Shown: positions 36,551-47,597, counted from the stretch's first letter. The stretch: DNA of 64,000 nt from Paracandidimonas soli (GCF_004342005.1 NZ_SMBX01000009.1:1-64000); one strand, 5' to 3'. The notes: generated by a model not told the origin, from the letters alone. A program made the numbers and translations.

Positions 36551-37481
36551 ATTATCAGGCCGCTACCCGGATCCGCTGGTCCAGGCTTTTGAACCCTCCT
36601 TCGAGGCGCTGATCCTGCCTCTGGCCGGCGTCGAACGACTGGCCGACGGTTGTCGCTGGGCGGAGGGACCGGTCTGGTTCGGCGATGGACGCTATCTGCT
36701 TTGGAGCGACATCCCGAACGACCGCGTCATGAAGTGGGATGAAACCACGCAAACCAGCTCAGTCTGGCGCCACGGCTCGAACAACGCCAACGGCATGACC
36801 CGCGACCGCCAGGGCCGTCTGATCGTCTGCGAGCACCTGGGGCGGCGCGTCACGCGCACTGAATATGATGGCCGCATCACAGTGCTCGCCAGCCACTTCA
36901 ACGGTAAACCCTTCAATTCGCCGAACGATGCGGTCGTCAAATCCGACGGGTCGATCTGGTTCACCGATCCGCCTTTCGGCATCGCCGGTTATTACCAGGG
37001 CGAAAAAGCCGAGCAGGAACTGCCGGCCGGCATCTACCGGATCGACCCCGATACGCTCGCGATCAGCCTGATCTCCGATGCCGTGCAGGGGCCGAACGGG
37101 CTCGCCTTTTCGCCGGATGAGCAACTGTTGTATGTGATCGAGTCGCGCTCGCGTCCGCGCAATATTCGCCTCTTTGCGCTCGATCCAGGCGGTAAAAGCG
37201 TAAGCCGGCCGACCGCTCCCGACCTGTTTCTCAGTGCCGGAGAGGGGACCCCCGACGGTTTCCGTGTCGATATTCACGGCAATCTGTGGTGCGGCTGGGG
37301 CATGGGTAGCGCAGAACTCGATGGCGTGCGTGTTTTTTCGCCGGAAAGCCAGATGCTCGGCCACATTTCCTTGCCTGAGCGCTGCGCCAACCTCTGTTTC
37401 GGCGGCAAATACCGAAACCGCCTTTTCATGGCGGCCAGCACTTCGATTTATTCACTGTACGTCAATACACAAGGCTGTTGA
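36534..37481 (+). CDS. SMP-30/gluconolactonase family lactonase
   Basis: A 315-residue six-bladed propeller of the SMP-30/Gnl family. Metal-site signatures are present: Glu in CRWAEGPVWF, Asn/Asp in FNSPNDAVV, GPNGLAFSPDE and Asp in GTPDGFRVD. Relatives hydrolyse sugar-acid or other lactones with divalent metal. It starts with GTG placed five bases after GGAGG inside the end of the SDR gene. A second lactonase next to the LigI-like enzyme implies a pathway with a lactone intermediate, or two substrates. Confidence 0.92.
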   Translation: MHAATKLSGRYPDPLVQAFEPSFEALILPLAGVERLADGCRWAEGPVWFGDGRYLLWSDIPNDRVMKWDETTQTSSVWRHGSNNANGMTRDRQGRLIVCEHLGRRVTRTEYDGRITVLASHFNGKPFNSPNDAVVKSDGSIWFTDPPFGIAGYYQGEKAEQELPAGIYRIDPDTLAISLISDAVQGPNGLAFSPDEQLLYVIESRSRPRNIRLFALDPGGKSVSRPTAPDLFLSAGEGTPDGFRVDIHGNLWCGWGMGSAELDGVRVFSPESQMLGHISLPERCANLCFGGKYRNRLFMAASTSIYSLYVNTQGC

Positions 37482-37530
37482 TGCGCCGCCTGCCGGGTGC
37501 AAAGCCGATTCTTAAAACAAGGAGACTCTG

Positions 37531-38496
37531 ATGAACAAACCTTCCCGCCTTCAACAAGCCGCGCTTGCCGCTGCACTGTCCCTGACCCTGGGCGTCGCCG
37601 CGGCGCAAAGCCAATCACTCAATCTGGTGATCGCCTTTCCCGCGGGCGGCCCCGCCGACTCGCTGGCCCGCGTCGTTGCGGCCCAACTCGAAAAAGAAAC
37701 CAAGCAGACCGTCATTGTCGAAAACAAGCCAGGCGGCAACGGCGCCGTGGCCGCCAATTACGTCAACCGCTCCCGTCCCGACGGACAAACACTGTTCCTG
37801 AGTTCGGTCGGCGCGATCTCGATCAATCCCGGCCTCTATCCAAAACTGACTTACGATCCAGTAAACGACTTCGCTCCGGTCGCGATGTTGATTTCCACTC
37901 CTGAAGTGCTCGTGGTCGGCGAGAAGCATCCCGCCAAAACAGCGCGGGAGTTCCTGGACCGTCTGAAAGAAGGCAAAACCACGCTGGCCTCATCCGGCAT
38001 CGGCTCCATGCCCCATATGGCGATCGTGCAATTGAAAGTATCGTCCAGACAGCCAATCATGCATGTGCCGTACAAGGGCGCGGCGCCAGCCATCACCGAC
38101 ACCATCGGCGGGCAGGTCGACGGTTTCATCGGCGATATTTCCGGTCTGGTCGGCAATCTGAAGGCAGGCAAGCTGCGCGCTCTGGCAACCGCCGCACCGA
38201 AACGCTCGGCCGTCGTCCCCGATACCCCCACGTTCGACGAGCTCGGTGTACCGAATGTCTATGCCAACAACTGGTATGGCGTACTGGCGCCCAAAGCCAC
38301 ACCGAAAGACAAGGTCGACGCCCTGAATGCAGCTTTCAACCGTGTGCTGTCCAGCCGGGAACTGAAAGACTATGAAGCATCGACCGGCGCGGAGCTATCG
38401 CCCATGAGTCCGGAGGAGTTCGCCCGGATCATCAGGACGGATACCCTGAAATGGGGCGAGCTGATCAAGGCTGAAAACATCACCGTCGATGAATGA
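37531..38496 (+). CDS. Bug/TctC-family periplasmic solute-binding protein
   Basis: A 321-residue Bug protein with signal peptide (residues 1-25, ending LGVAAAQ), VIAFPAGGPADSLARVV, VENKPGGNGAVAANY and MHVPYKGAAPAITDTIGGQ. It is the last gene of the cluster starting at 33741 and begins 49 bases after the SMP-30 stop, with AAGGAG upstream. Periplasmic capture of a carboxylated substrate for the enzymes of the cluster is the likely role; membrane subunits are not encoded here. Confidence 0.95.
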   Translation: MNKPSRLQQAALAAALSLTLGVAAAQSQSLNLVIAFPAGGPADSLARVVAAQLEKETKQTVIVENKPGGNGAVAANYVNRSRPDGQTLFLSSVGAISINPGLYPKLTYDPVNDFAPVAMLISTPEVLVVGEKHPAKTAREFLDRLKEGKTTLASSGIGSMPHMAIVQLKVSSRQPIMHVPYKGAAPAITDTIGGQVDGFIGDISGLVGNLKAGKLRALATAAPKRSAVVPDTPTFDELGVPNVYANNWYGVLAPKATPKDKVDALNAAFNRVLSSRELKDYEASTGAELSPMSPEEFARIIRTDTLKWGELIKAENITVDE

Positions 38497-38542
38497 TGAC
38501 ATCCTGGCCTCCTCTTCGCCACCGTGCTCCCTGGCGTCCGGA

Positions 38543-38563
38543 TCATGCCTGAACGGCGCCGGC
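38543..38563. repeat. Left copy of 21-bp direct repeat flanking higBA
   Basis: These 21 bases, beginning TCATGCCTGAACGG and ending CGCCGGC, are identical to 39279-39299, which is the 3' end of the helicase gene including its stop codon. The two copies are 736 bases apart and enclose higA and higB. The left copy is outside any gene. Confidence 0.9.
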
Positions 38564-38615
38564 TTGAATAAATTGCACGGTCAGGCCACAAAGCGGTATC
38601 GACTCGAATGAATTG

Positions 38616-38909
38616 TCAGGCCGTTGCCAGTTCAAGCTTGCCGACACGATCCAGATCAATGCGCTCCCGAGCCTCCCACAGATCATGCGCATCCTGCATG
38701 GCGAGCCAGCTCTCGGGGGAGCGGCCAAGCGCCTTGGAAAGACGCAAAGCCATCTCAGGAGTAACCCGGCTGGCGCCTTTGAGAACACGACTCAAGGTCG
38801 AAGGCGCCACGTCCAGCTTGACGGCAAGCTCGCGACCGCTGATGCCGTTGGGCTCGAGGTAGACCTCAGCGATGAACTCGCCAGGATGGGGAGGGTTGTA
38901 CATGGCCAT
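38616..38909 (-). CDS. higA: HigA-family antitoxin
   Basis: A 97-residue antitoxin: MYNPPHPGEFIAEVYLEP opening and an XRE helix-turn-helix at about 24-75 (ISGRELAVKLDVAPSTLSRV, then MALRLSKALGRSPESWLAMQ). It should neutralise HigB and repress the operon. It starts with a one-base overlap on the higB stop (TAATG), so toxin and antitoxin are translated in the usual higBA order. It belongs to the cassette bounded by 21-bp direct repeats. It differs clearly from the orphan HigA at 1977-2288. Confidence 0.93.
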   Translation of the reverse strand: MAMYNPPHPGEFIAEVYLEPNGISGRELAVKLDVAPSTLSRVLKGASRVTPEMALRLSKALGRSPESWLAMQDAHDLWEARERIDLDRVGKLELATA

Positions 38910-39187
38910 TAGTGATAATCCTCATAATCCAGGATGTAGGCGTTCCCGTCTCGAAACTCGAAGGTCAGGCGCCAATTGCCATTGACCGTCACAGACCCGC
39001 GCCCCAGCATTTGTCCCTTGAGCGGATGCAGCCGATAACCCGGGATGTCCATATCATCAATGGTCTGCGCAGTATCCAGAGCAATCAGTTGCATTCGAAG
39101 CCGCTTTTCATGATTGGCCTGGACACCCGATGCATTACCGCTTTCGAAAAACCTGCCCAGACCTTTGTGCCGAAATGACTTGATCAT
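38909..39187 (-). CDS. higB: HigB-family mRNA interferase toxin
   Basis: A 92-residue RelE/HigB fold toxin: MIKSFRHKGLGRFFESG opening, then RLHPLKGQMLGRGSVTVNGN and WRLTFEFRDGNAYILDYEDYH at the end. HigB toxins cut mRNA on the ribosome. The sequence is full-length with no break. It is the first gene of the pair; the helicase gene ends 92 bases upstream, with the right direct repeat marking the border. Confidence 0.93.
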   Translation of the reverse strand: MIKSFRHKGLGRFFESGNASGVQANHEKRLRMQLIALDTAQTIDDMDIPGYRLHPLKGQMLGRGSVTVNGNWRLTFEFRDGNAYILDYEDYH

Positions 39188-39278
39188 GACAATGATCCGA
39201 ATATAGCATGTTGCGCATCACGCAACAACATCACCCATAGAACGAATATTGCGCCGCAAAACAGCATGAGGATCTGCC

Positions 39279-39299
39279 TCATGCCTGAACGGCGCCGGC
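39279..39299. repeat. Right copy of 21-bp direct repeat, end of the helicase gene
   Basis: Identical to 38543-38563. On the minus strand it encodes the last six residues (AGAVQA) and the stop codon of the helicase. A cassette that joins at the end of a gene and leaves an intact copy of that end is what site-specific integration or a recombination-mediated duplication would produce. Confidence 0.9.
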
Positions 39300-41309
39300 C
39301 GCCTGCCTTTCCTCGTAGAACTGCAGCACGCGCTTTTCCTCGCGTGTGCGCACGAACGGCGGCAGGCCGCGCCACAGCAGCTTGCCGTAGGGCTTGTCCA
39401 CGATGCGTGTGTCTCCCACCAGCAGCACGCCCCAGTCGTTCTCGGAGCGGATCAGGCGCCCCGCCCCCTGCTTGAGCGCGATGGCGGCCTCTGGCAACTG
39501 GAACTCCATGAAGGGATTTCCCCCGCGGCTGCGACAGGCATTTAGCCGGGCCTCCAGCACGGGATCGTCGGGCGGCGCGAACGGCAGCTTGTCGATGGCC
39601 ACCAGCGTCAGCGCATTGCCGGGTACATCGATGCCTTCCCAGAAACTGGCGCTGCCCACTAGGATGGCCGAGCCTTCCTTGCGGAACTCGTCCAGCAGCA
39701 CGCGGCGGGATTTTTCACCCTGCCGCAACAGCAGCCGATCCAGGCCCGCGGCATCCAGGCGTTCTTCGAGCAGATCCGCGATGCGATCCACCGCGCGCAA
39801 TGTCGTGCAGAGCACCAGCACTCCGCCTTCGGCCTTCCGGATCAAGGGCCACAGCACCTCGACAAAACGCTCGTTGAACTGTGGCGAGGACGGCAGCGGG
39901 AGCGTGGATGGCACATAAAGCATGGCGTGGCTGGCGTAGTCGAACGGAGACTCCCAGCGCATGGCGGCCGCATCGCGCAGGCCCAGCTGCCGCTGGAAAT
40001 GCGAGAAATCGCCGTGCACCGACAAGGTCGCCGAAGTCAGCACCCAGGCCTGTTCCGGGCTGCGGAACCGGGAAAACAGGTGCGCGATCGACAGCGGCGC
40101 GCTCTGCAGCCGCATGAATTGCGCGCCTGCCTCGACCCAGCGCACCGACAGCACGGGCGCGGGCGGCTTTTCGCCGTTTTCGTCCGGCTCCTGAGGACGC
40201 AGCGCGTTGTTCCCCATGCGGTCGGGCTGTGTCCATTGATACAGTTTTGCGCGGATATCCAGCGCGCCTTTTTCCGCCGCCTGCAGGTCGGGATGATGGT
40301 CCTTGACGATGCCCAGGCGCTCGCAGGCGGCGCCCAGCGCCTCGATCAGTTCGTCCAGCGCCCTGTCGAACTGCTCGGGCTCCGGTATGGCCTGGAAGGT
40401 CGACTTGCCGCCCGGCAGGCGAGTGACAGGCTCGGCGGCCAGCCGCAGTTCCCGCGCCGCCTGCTCGACCGCCTTGGCCGCCTGGCTCCAGTTGGTGGCT
40501 TCGCGCGCATGCGCCAGGCCCGCGGCTTCGATCTGGCGGCAGAGGTCCAGTATCTGGTGGAATGAGACTCCTGTCCCTAGAAAGCGTGTGGCCACATCGG
40601 GCAGTTGATGCGCTTCGTCGAATATGACCAGCTCGGCTGTGGGCAGCAGATCGGTGATCCCCTCTTCGCGCAGCGCCAAGTCGGCCATGAACAAGGCATG
40701 GTTGACCACCACGATATCGGCTTCCTGCGCTTTGCGCCTCGCCTTCATGACAAAGCAGTCCTTGACGTAGGGGCAATCCTGCCCCAGGCAATTCTCGCGC
40801 GTGGACGTCACCCTGGACCAGAGATCCGCCTCTTCGGGCACGCTGGAGAGATCGCTCTTGTCGCCCGTGCGGGTGATGGCCGTGAATTCCTGGATGCGGC
40901 GCAGCTGCGCGATTTCCGTGCGCGAGCGCAACGCATGGCCATCAGCGGCCACGCGCTCCAGATGATAGTGGCAGACGTAATTGCCGCGCCCCTTGAGCAG
41001 GGCGGCATTGACGGGCAGGGCCATGGCCTTGCGCAGGCGCGGCACGTCGCGCTGGAAGAGCTGGTCCTGCAGGGTGCGGGTGCCCGTGGAAACCAGGGTC
41101 TTGCGGCCGCTGAGAAAGGCGGGCGCCAGATAGGCCCAGGTCTTGCCCGTGCCGGTGCCGGCTTCGGCAATGAGGGTGCCGTTTTTCTCCAGCGTATCCT
41201 GGATGGCCTGGGCAAGCTCCAGCTGCGCCTGGCGCGGCCTGTAGCCGGGGACTTCCCGCGCAATGGGGCCGTCTTCGGCGAAAAAATCGGAAAGTTCCTG
41301 CAGAAACAT
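39279..41309 (-). CDS. DinG/YoaA-family ATP-dependent DNA helicase (XPD-like)
   Basis: A 676-residue superfamily 2 5'-3' helicase. Walker A is AEAGTGTGKT (48-57), the DEAH box is at 231-234 (IFDEAHQLP), and the four cysteines of an XPD-type iron-sulfur cluster are present at 113, 174, 179 and 185. C-terminal motifs include SASFWEGIDVPG and LKQGAGRLIRSENDWG. Relatives act on R-loops, D-loops and stalled forks. Its 3' end coincides with the right 21-bp repeat, so the last residues may have been supplied by the inserted or duplicated copy. Confidence 0.94.
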   Translation of the reverse strand: MFLQELSDFFAEDGPIAREVPGYRPRQAQLELAQAIQDTLEKNGTLIAEAGTGTGKTWAYLAPAFLSGRKTLVSTGTRTLQDQLFQRDVPRLRKAMALPVNAALLKGRGNYVCHYHLERVAADGHALRSRTEIAQLRRIQEFTAITRTGDKSDLSSVPEEADLWSRVTSTRENCLGQDCPYVKDCFVMKARRKAQEADIVVVNHALFMADLALREEGITDLLPTAELVIFDEAHQLPDVATRFLGTGVSFHQILDLCRQIEAAGLAHAREATNWSQAAKAVEQAARELRLAAEPVTRLPGGKSTFQAIPEPEQFDRALDELIEALGAACERLGIVKDHHPDLQAAEKGALDIRAKLYQWTQPDRMGNNALRPQEPDENGEKPPAPVLSVRWVEAGAQFMRLQSAPLSIAHLFSRFRSPEQAWVLTSATLSVHGDFSHFQRQLGLRDAAAMRWESPFDYASHAMLYVPSTLPLPSSPQFNERFVEVLWPLIRKAEGGVLVLCTTLRAVDRIADLLEERLDAAGLDRLLLRQGEKSRRVLLDEFRKEGSAILVGSASFWEGIDVPGNALTLVAIDKLPFAPPDDPVLEARLNACRSRGGNPFMEFQLPEAAIALKQGAGRLIRSENDWGVLLVGDTRIVDKPYGKLLWRGLPPFVRTREEKRVLQFYEERQAAGAVQA

Positions 41310-41423
41310 GCAATATCGACTCGGTGGGTGCAGACAGAATGATACCCGCGCTTACGCAGCCTGCCACGCAACTGTGGCAAAATGCGCCGCTTGACTGACT
41401 GATCTTCGTTTACATTTCTATCC

Positions 41424-43802
<2,379 letters not shown>

Positions 43803-43824
43803 GTCTTCGGCTCGCATTCCGGAA

Positions 43825-43852
43825 CGTGCGTCGGTCTTGCGACTGACGCACG
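43825..43852 (+). terminator. Hairpin after tex, without T run
   Basis: CGTGCGTC (43825-43832) pairs with GACGCACG (43845-43852). Without a T run it may be a weak or Rho-assisted terminator, or an RNA-stabilising hairpin. Confidence 0.5.
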
Positions 43853-43902
43853 CCGATATGGGCCGCCGCGATATGCAAGACTGTGCAAGGGCAAGCCAAC
43901 TC

Positions 43903-43939
43903 ATCAGTATATATATACATATATTTAATATAAGCTGAT
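43903..43939. promoter_or_regulatory. AT-rich inverted repeat before modD, possible ModE-type box
   Basis: ATCAG (43903-43907) followed by TATATATATA is mirrored by TATAAG and CTGAT (43935-43939). The 37-base element is almost wholly A/T between its arms and lies 37 bases before the modD start. ModE boxes have the form ATCGNTATATA-spacer-TATATAACGAT, so the resemblance is real but imperfect. It could also simply be the modD promoter. Confidence 0.4.
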
Positions 43940-43976
43940 ATATTCAGGACTTTCTGGCCCGCGTCACGGAAGCCCC

Positions 43977-44840
43977 ATGCACACACCCAACGTATATTTC
44001 GATACCGCCACGCTGGAATCCTGGCTGCAGGAAGACATCGGCTATCTGGATCTGACCAGTTCGCTCCTCCAGGTCGGAGAAGAGCCCGCGCGCATTGCCT
44101 GGCGGGCGCGAAGCCCTATTGTTGCGGCCTGCACAGAAGAAGTCGTGCGCCTGCTGCAATCCCGCCAGGTCTCCGTCATCAAGCATGTTCCAAGCGGACG
44201 GCAGGCCGTGGACGGCGACGTCCTGGTCGAGGCCGAAGGCCCCGCACAGGCGCTGCTGGATGTCTGGAAGGTCGGCCAGAACCTGCTCGAATACGCCTGC
44301 GCCGTAGCGACCCGCACGCACGATCTCGTGCAGGCGGTCAAAGCCATCAACCCTCAGGTGGGTATCCTGACCACCCGCAAGCATCCGCCTGGATTGCGCC
44401 GCGTCGCGATCAAGGCAACCATGGCGGGCGGCGCATGGCCTCACCGGCTGGGCCTGTCCGAAACCTTATTGGTCTTTCCTCAGCACCGCGCCCTGCTGCC
44501 CGGCGACGGATGGGAAGCCGTCGGCATGGCATTGCGGCAACATACCGGCGGACTGGCCGAGAAGAAGGTAGTCATCGAAGCGTCAACGCTGGAAGAGGCC
44601 CTGCTGGCGGCCGAGGCCGGTGCGGACGTCATCCAGTTCGACAAGGTGACGCCCGCCTCCCTGCGCGAGTGGTGCCCGGCGCTGCGCGAACGGCATCCGG
44701 GGCTGAAGCTGCTGGCCGCTGGCGGAATCCGCAAGGAGAACGCCGCCGACTATGCCGACAGCGGCGTGGATGGCCTGGTGACGAGCAGCCTCTATTATGG
44801 TCCGCCCGCGGATATCGGGGTTAGCATCGGCAAGGCATGA
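43977..44840 (+). CDS. modD: ModD-like pyrophosphorylase
   Basis: A 287-residue protein of the quinolinate phosphoribosyltransferase fold belonging to the ModD branch linked to molybdate transport operons. Typical stretches are WLQEDIGYLDLTSSLL at the start, QNLLEYACAVATRTHDLV, LTTRKHPPGLRRVAIKA with the phosphate-binding basic residues, and LLAAGGIRKENAADYADSGV near the end. Its biochemical role is not established. It stands alone here without modABC, between tex and trpS, and is convergent with trpS at 12 bases. Confidence 0.9.
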   Translation: MHTPNVYFDTATLESWLQEDIGYLDLTSSLLQVGEEPARIAWRARSPIVAACTEEVVRLLQSRQVSVIKHVPSGRQAVDGDVLVEAEGPAQALLDVWKVGQNLLEYACAVATRTHDLVQAVKAINPQVGILTTRKHPPGLRRVAIKATMAGGAWPHRLGLSETLLVFPQHRALLPGDGWEAVGMALRQHTGGLAEKKVVIEASTLEEALLAAEAGADVIQFDKVTPASLREWCPALRERHPGLKLLAAGGIRKENAADYADSGVDGLVTSSLYYGPPADIGVSIGKA

Positions 44841-44852
44841 CAACAATTTTCC

Positions 44853-46193
44853 TCAGCCCTGCTGCGCCCTCAGATCCGCAAGCGCGTCCTGGATCAGCGG
44901 CCAGTTGGCCGCATCGATGACGGCGATGGGTTGGCCGTCGAGCAGCAGTTGCAGCGTATCCTGCCCTTCGGGCCGTACATCCACCACGCCGGCCAGCAGG
45001 CGCTTCTGGGCATCCCCGCCTTCGCGCGGGTTGCCGAAGGCATTCGACAGGAACAATTGCTGCCCGTCCGCCGCCAGGAAGCGGAAACGGAAGCCGCTCT
45101 CGTCGCGGAAGCTGACGAAACGCGCGGTCTTGCCCGACGCCTTGCCCGACGATGCGGGCGTCTTCGCGCTGACCTGCAGGGACAGGGAACGTATGCCGAC
45201 AGCCTCACGCAAGCGTTGCATCAGCGGCGTGGCGCTGCGCCGCGCCTTTTCGGCGCCGGCCTGGAGGATATCCTCGATGCGGGCGGGATCGGCGATCAGT
45301 TCGGCATAGCGCTCGCGCATGGCCCCTAGTTCCTGCTCGATGCGTTCGAACAACTGATTCTTGGCATCACCCCACCCCAATCCATCTTCCAGGGCCTGGC
45401 GGAATGCCGCGCTTTCTTCCGGCGTGGCAAAGGCGCGATACAGGGTGAACAGATGCGAGCCTTCGGCATCCTTGGGCTCGCCGGGCTGGCGCGAATCGGT
45501 CACGATCCGCATAACGGCTGCGCGCGTCGCCTTGGCCCCTCCTTCGAACAAAGGAATGGTGTTGTCGTAGCTCTTGGACATCTTGCGTCCGTCCAGGCCG
45601 GGCAGTGTGGCGACCTCTTCGGCGATCTGCACTTCCGGCAGCACGAAGAAATCGCTGCCCTGGCCGTACAGATGATTGAAGCGCTGGGCGATGTCGCGCG
45701 CCATTTCCAGGTGCTGGATCTGGTCGCGGCCCACGGGCACTTTGTGCGCATTGAACATGAGAATGTCGGCCGCCATCAGCACGGGGTAAGAAAACAGCCC
45801 CATGGAAACGCCGTCGTCGGGCTCCGCGCCCTTGGCCGTGTTCTGGTCGACCGCCGCCTTGTAGGCATGGGCACGATTCATCAGGCCCTTGCCGGTCACG
45901 CAGTTCAGCATCCAGCACAGTTCCGGGATTTCCGGGATGTCCGACTGGCGGTAGAAAGTGACTTTCTCCGGATCCAGCCCCGCCGCCAGCCAGGTTGCCG
46001 CGATCTCCAGCCGGGAGCGCGCCACGCGCTGCGGATCGTCGCACTTGATCAGGGCGTGATAGTCGGCCATGAAGTAGAAGGCGTCCACGTCCGGCAACTG
46101 GCTTGCCTGGATGGAAGGACGGATGGCGCCGGCATAATTGCCCAGGTGCGGTGTTCCGGAAGTGGTGATGCCTGTCAGTACGCGAGTCGTCAT
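44853..46193 (-). CDS. trpS: Tryptophanyl-tRNA synthetase with C-terminal extension
   Basis: A class I synthetase charging tRNA-Trp. The HIGH-type motif is TPHLGN (residues 14-19), and KMSKS is at about 203-207 in [12 protein letters not shown]. Catalytic and anticodon-binding regions fill residues 1-335, the usual whole length of bacterial TrpS. About 100 more residues follow: a Ser/Ala/Lys linker (about 345-365), then [20 protein letters not shown] and [19 protein letters not shown], which resemble the small YegP/DUF1508 fold. I infer a fused extra domain of unknown role. Confidence 0.95.
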   Translation of the reverse strand: MTTRVLTGITTSGTPHLGNYAGAIRPSIQASQLPDVDAFYFMADYHALIKCDDPQRVARSRLEIAATWLAAGLDPEKVTFYRQSDIPEIPELCWMLNCVTGKGLMNRAHAYKAAVDQNTAKGAEPDDGVSMGLFSYPVLMAADILMFNAHKVPVGRDQIQHLEMARDIAQRFNHLYGQGSDFFVLPEVQIAEEVATLPGLDGRKMSKSYDNTIPLFEGGAKATRAAVMRIVTDSRQPGEPKDAEGSHLFTLYRAFATPEESAAFRQALEDGLGWGDAKNQLFERIEQELGAMRERYAELIADPARIEDILQAGAEKARRSATPLMQRLREAVGIRSLSLQVSAKTPASSGKASGKTARFVSFRDESGFRFRFLAADGQQLFLSNAFGNPREGGDAQKRLLAGVVDVRPEGQDTLQLLLDGQPIAVIDAANWPLIQDALADLRAQQG

Positions 46194-46291
46194 GATGCTT
46201 CTTGATATTCAGTCAGTGTCGTGATGCGCATGGAATGCAGCGCAAAGATAGCGTAAAGCCGCTGCCCGCGTTTTGCGGAAACCCATGCAGT

Positions 46292-47383
46292 TTACAGCGT
46301 AGCCGTCTCTCTGCGCTCGGCCTCCAGGTATTCGCGCGACTGCATTTCCAGGATGCGCGAGACCGTGCGATGGAATTCATTGGCCATCTGCCCTTCGACG
46401 TACAGGTCTTCGGGATCGCATTCGGCCGACATGATGAGCTTCACCTTGTGATCGTAGAACACGTCGATCAGCCAGGTGAAGCGCCGCGCGATCGATGAGT
46501 CGCGGGCCGACATGCGCGGCACATCCGACAGGATCACGGTATGGAACCGGCTGGCCAGCTCCAGGTAGTCGTTCTGCGAGCGCGGTCCGCCGCACAGCGT
46601 GGCGAAATCGAACCACACCACGCTGCCGCTGAGCGCAACGGCATGCAGTTCGCGCTTCTGTACCGTGAGCACCGGCTCGCGCCTCGCGCCGTCGGACAGC
46701 CTTTCAAAATCCTCGAACAGCTCTTCATTGGTCTTGGGCGTGATGGGCGTCAGGTACGTACGCACCTGCTCCAGCGTGCGCCGCCGGTAGTCCACGCCGG
46801 TATCCACGTTGAGGATATCCATGCGCTCCTGAATCAGCTTGATGGCGGGAATGATGCGGTCGCGATGCAGGCCTTCGGGATACAAGGTTGAAGGCTCGTA
46901 GTTGGACGTCATGACGAACGACACGCCATGATCGAACAGCTTGAGCAGCAGCCTGTACAGGATCATGGCGTCCGCGATATCCGACACATGGAACTCGTCG
47001 AAGCAGATCAGGCGATAGCGCTTGGCGATGCGCGCGGCGACGGCATCCAGGGGATCTGGCTGGCCCTTGACCTCGTCCAGCTCCCGGTGGACGCCCTGCA
47101 TGAATTCATGGAAATGCAGGCGCGTCTTGCGCTTGAGCGGCACCGCCTGGTAGAAGGCATCCATCAGGAAGCTCTTGCCGCGCCCGACGCCGCCCCACAT
47201 ATAAACGCCGCGGGGAATGTCCGGGCGCTTGAACAGCCGCTTGAGCGCCGAAGTCCGGTCCTGCAGATAGCTCAGCCAATCCTCGTAGAACTGCTGGAGC
47301 CTGTCGATGGCCGCTTCCTGCGCCAGGTCCGGCTTGTAGCCCTTTTCTTCCAGCGCATGGAGGTAATGCTCGCGTACATTCAT
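46292..47383 (-). CDS. zapE: Cell division protein ZapE (AFG1-like ATPase)
   Basis: A 363-residue AFG1/ZapE family AAA-like ATPase. Walker A is GGVGRGKS (64-71), and Walker B follows in RLICFDEFHVSDIADAMIL (about 130-148). MTSNYEPSTLYPEGLHRDRI and SAECDPEDLY near the end are family hallmarks. ZapE acts at the Z ring under low oxygen or stress in Escherichia coli. It lies downstream of lpdA on the same strand, separated by repeat copy B and two hairpins, so it is probably transcribed independently. Confidence 0.95.
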   Translation of the reverse strand: MNVREHYLHALEEKGYKPDLAQEAAIDRLQQFYEDWLSYLQDRTSALKRLFKRPDIPRGVYMWGGVGRGKSFLMDAFYQAVPLKRKTRLHFHEFMQGVHRELDEVKGQPDPLDAVAARIAKRYRLICFDEFHVSDIADAMILYRLLLKLFDHGVSFVMTSNYEPSTLYPEGLHRDRIIPAIKLIQERMDILNVDTGVDYRRRTLEQVRTYLTPITPKTNEELFEDFERLSDGARREPVLTVQKRELHAVALSGSVVWFDFATLCGGPRSQNDYLELASRFHTVILSDVPRMSARDSSIARRFTWLIDVFYDHKVKLIMSAECDPEDLYVEGQMANEFHRTVSRILEMQSREYLEAERRETATL

Positions 47384-47442
47384 GAATCGATCGTCCGGGA
47401 CGGAGCCCGCTGCAATTTTGGAAAATCATGGAAACGAAAAAT

Positions 47443-47597
47443 GCTCCCACGCTGCGCCTTCGGCTTGCGCTCCACCTCGCGGCCTGCATGCCGCTCGGAT
47501 TCGCCAAGCGCAGAACAGTCCGCAGTGGACTGTTCTGCGTCCGAGCTCATCCCCGAGGGGGCGCTTTTTGCCTTGGGAGCGGCCCGGCGGCAAAAAG
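47443..47597. repeat. GC-rich intergenic repeat, copy B, with embedded palindrome
   Basis: Begins GCTCCCACGCTGCGCC and ends in the shared core CCCCGAGGGGGCGC, TTTTTGCC, CGGCCCGGCGGCAAAAA. It differs from copies A and C by an inserted segment (about 47475-47548) containing the palindrome listed separately. It fills half of the 310-base gap between zapE and lpdA; the rest holds two terminator-like hairpins and no gene. Confidence 0.85.
47493..47546. repeat. Long perfect palindrome inside repeat copy B
   Basis: CGCAGAACAGTCC (47509-47521) and GGACTGTTCTGCG (47527-47539) are perfect 13-bp inverted arms around a five-base loop. GCTCGGA (47493-47499) and TCCGAGC (47540-47546) extend the stem beyond a nine-base bulge on one side. 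No T run follows. Confidence 0.88.

Noticed and set aside
39100-39280. Possible insertion sequence or integrase remnant beside higBA
   Set aside because: No transposase or integrase motifs in any frame between the two direct repeats; only the toxin-antitoxin pair is present.
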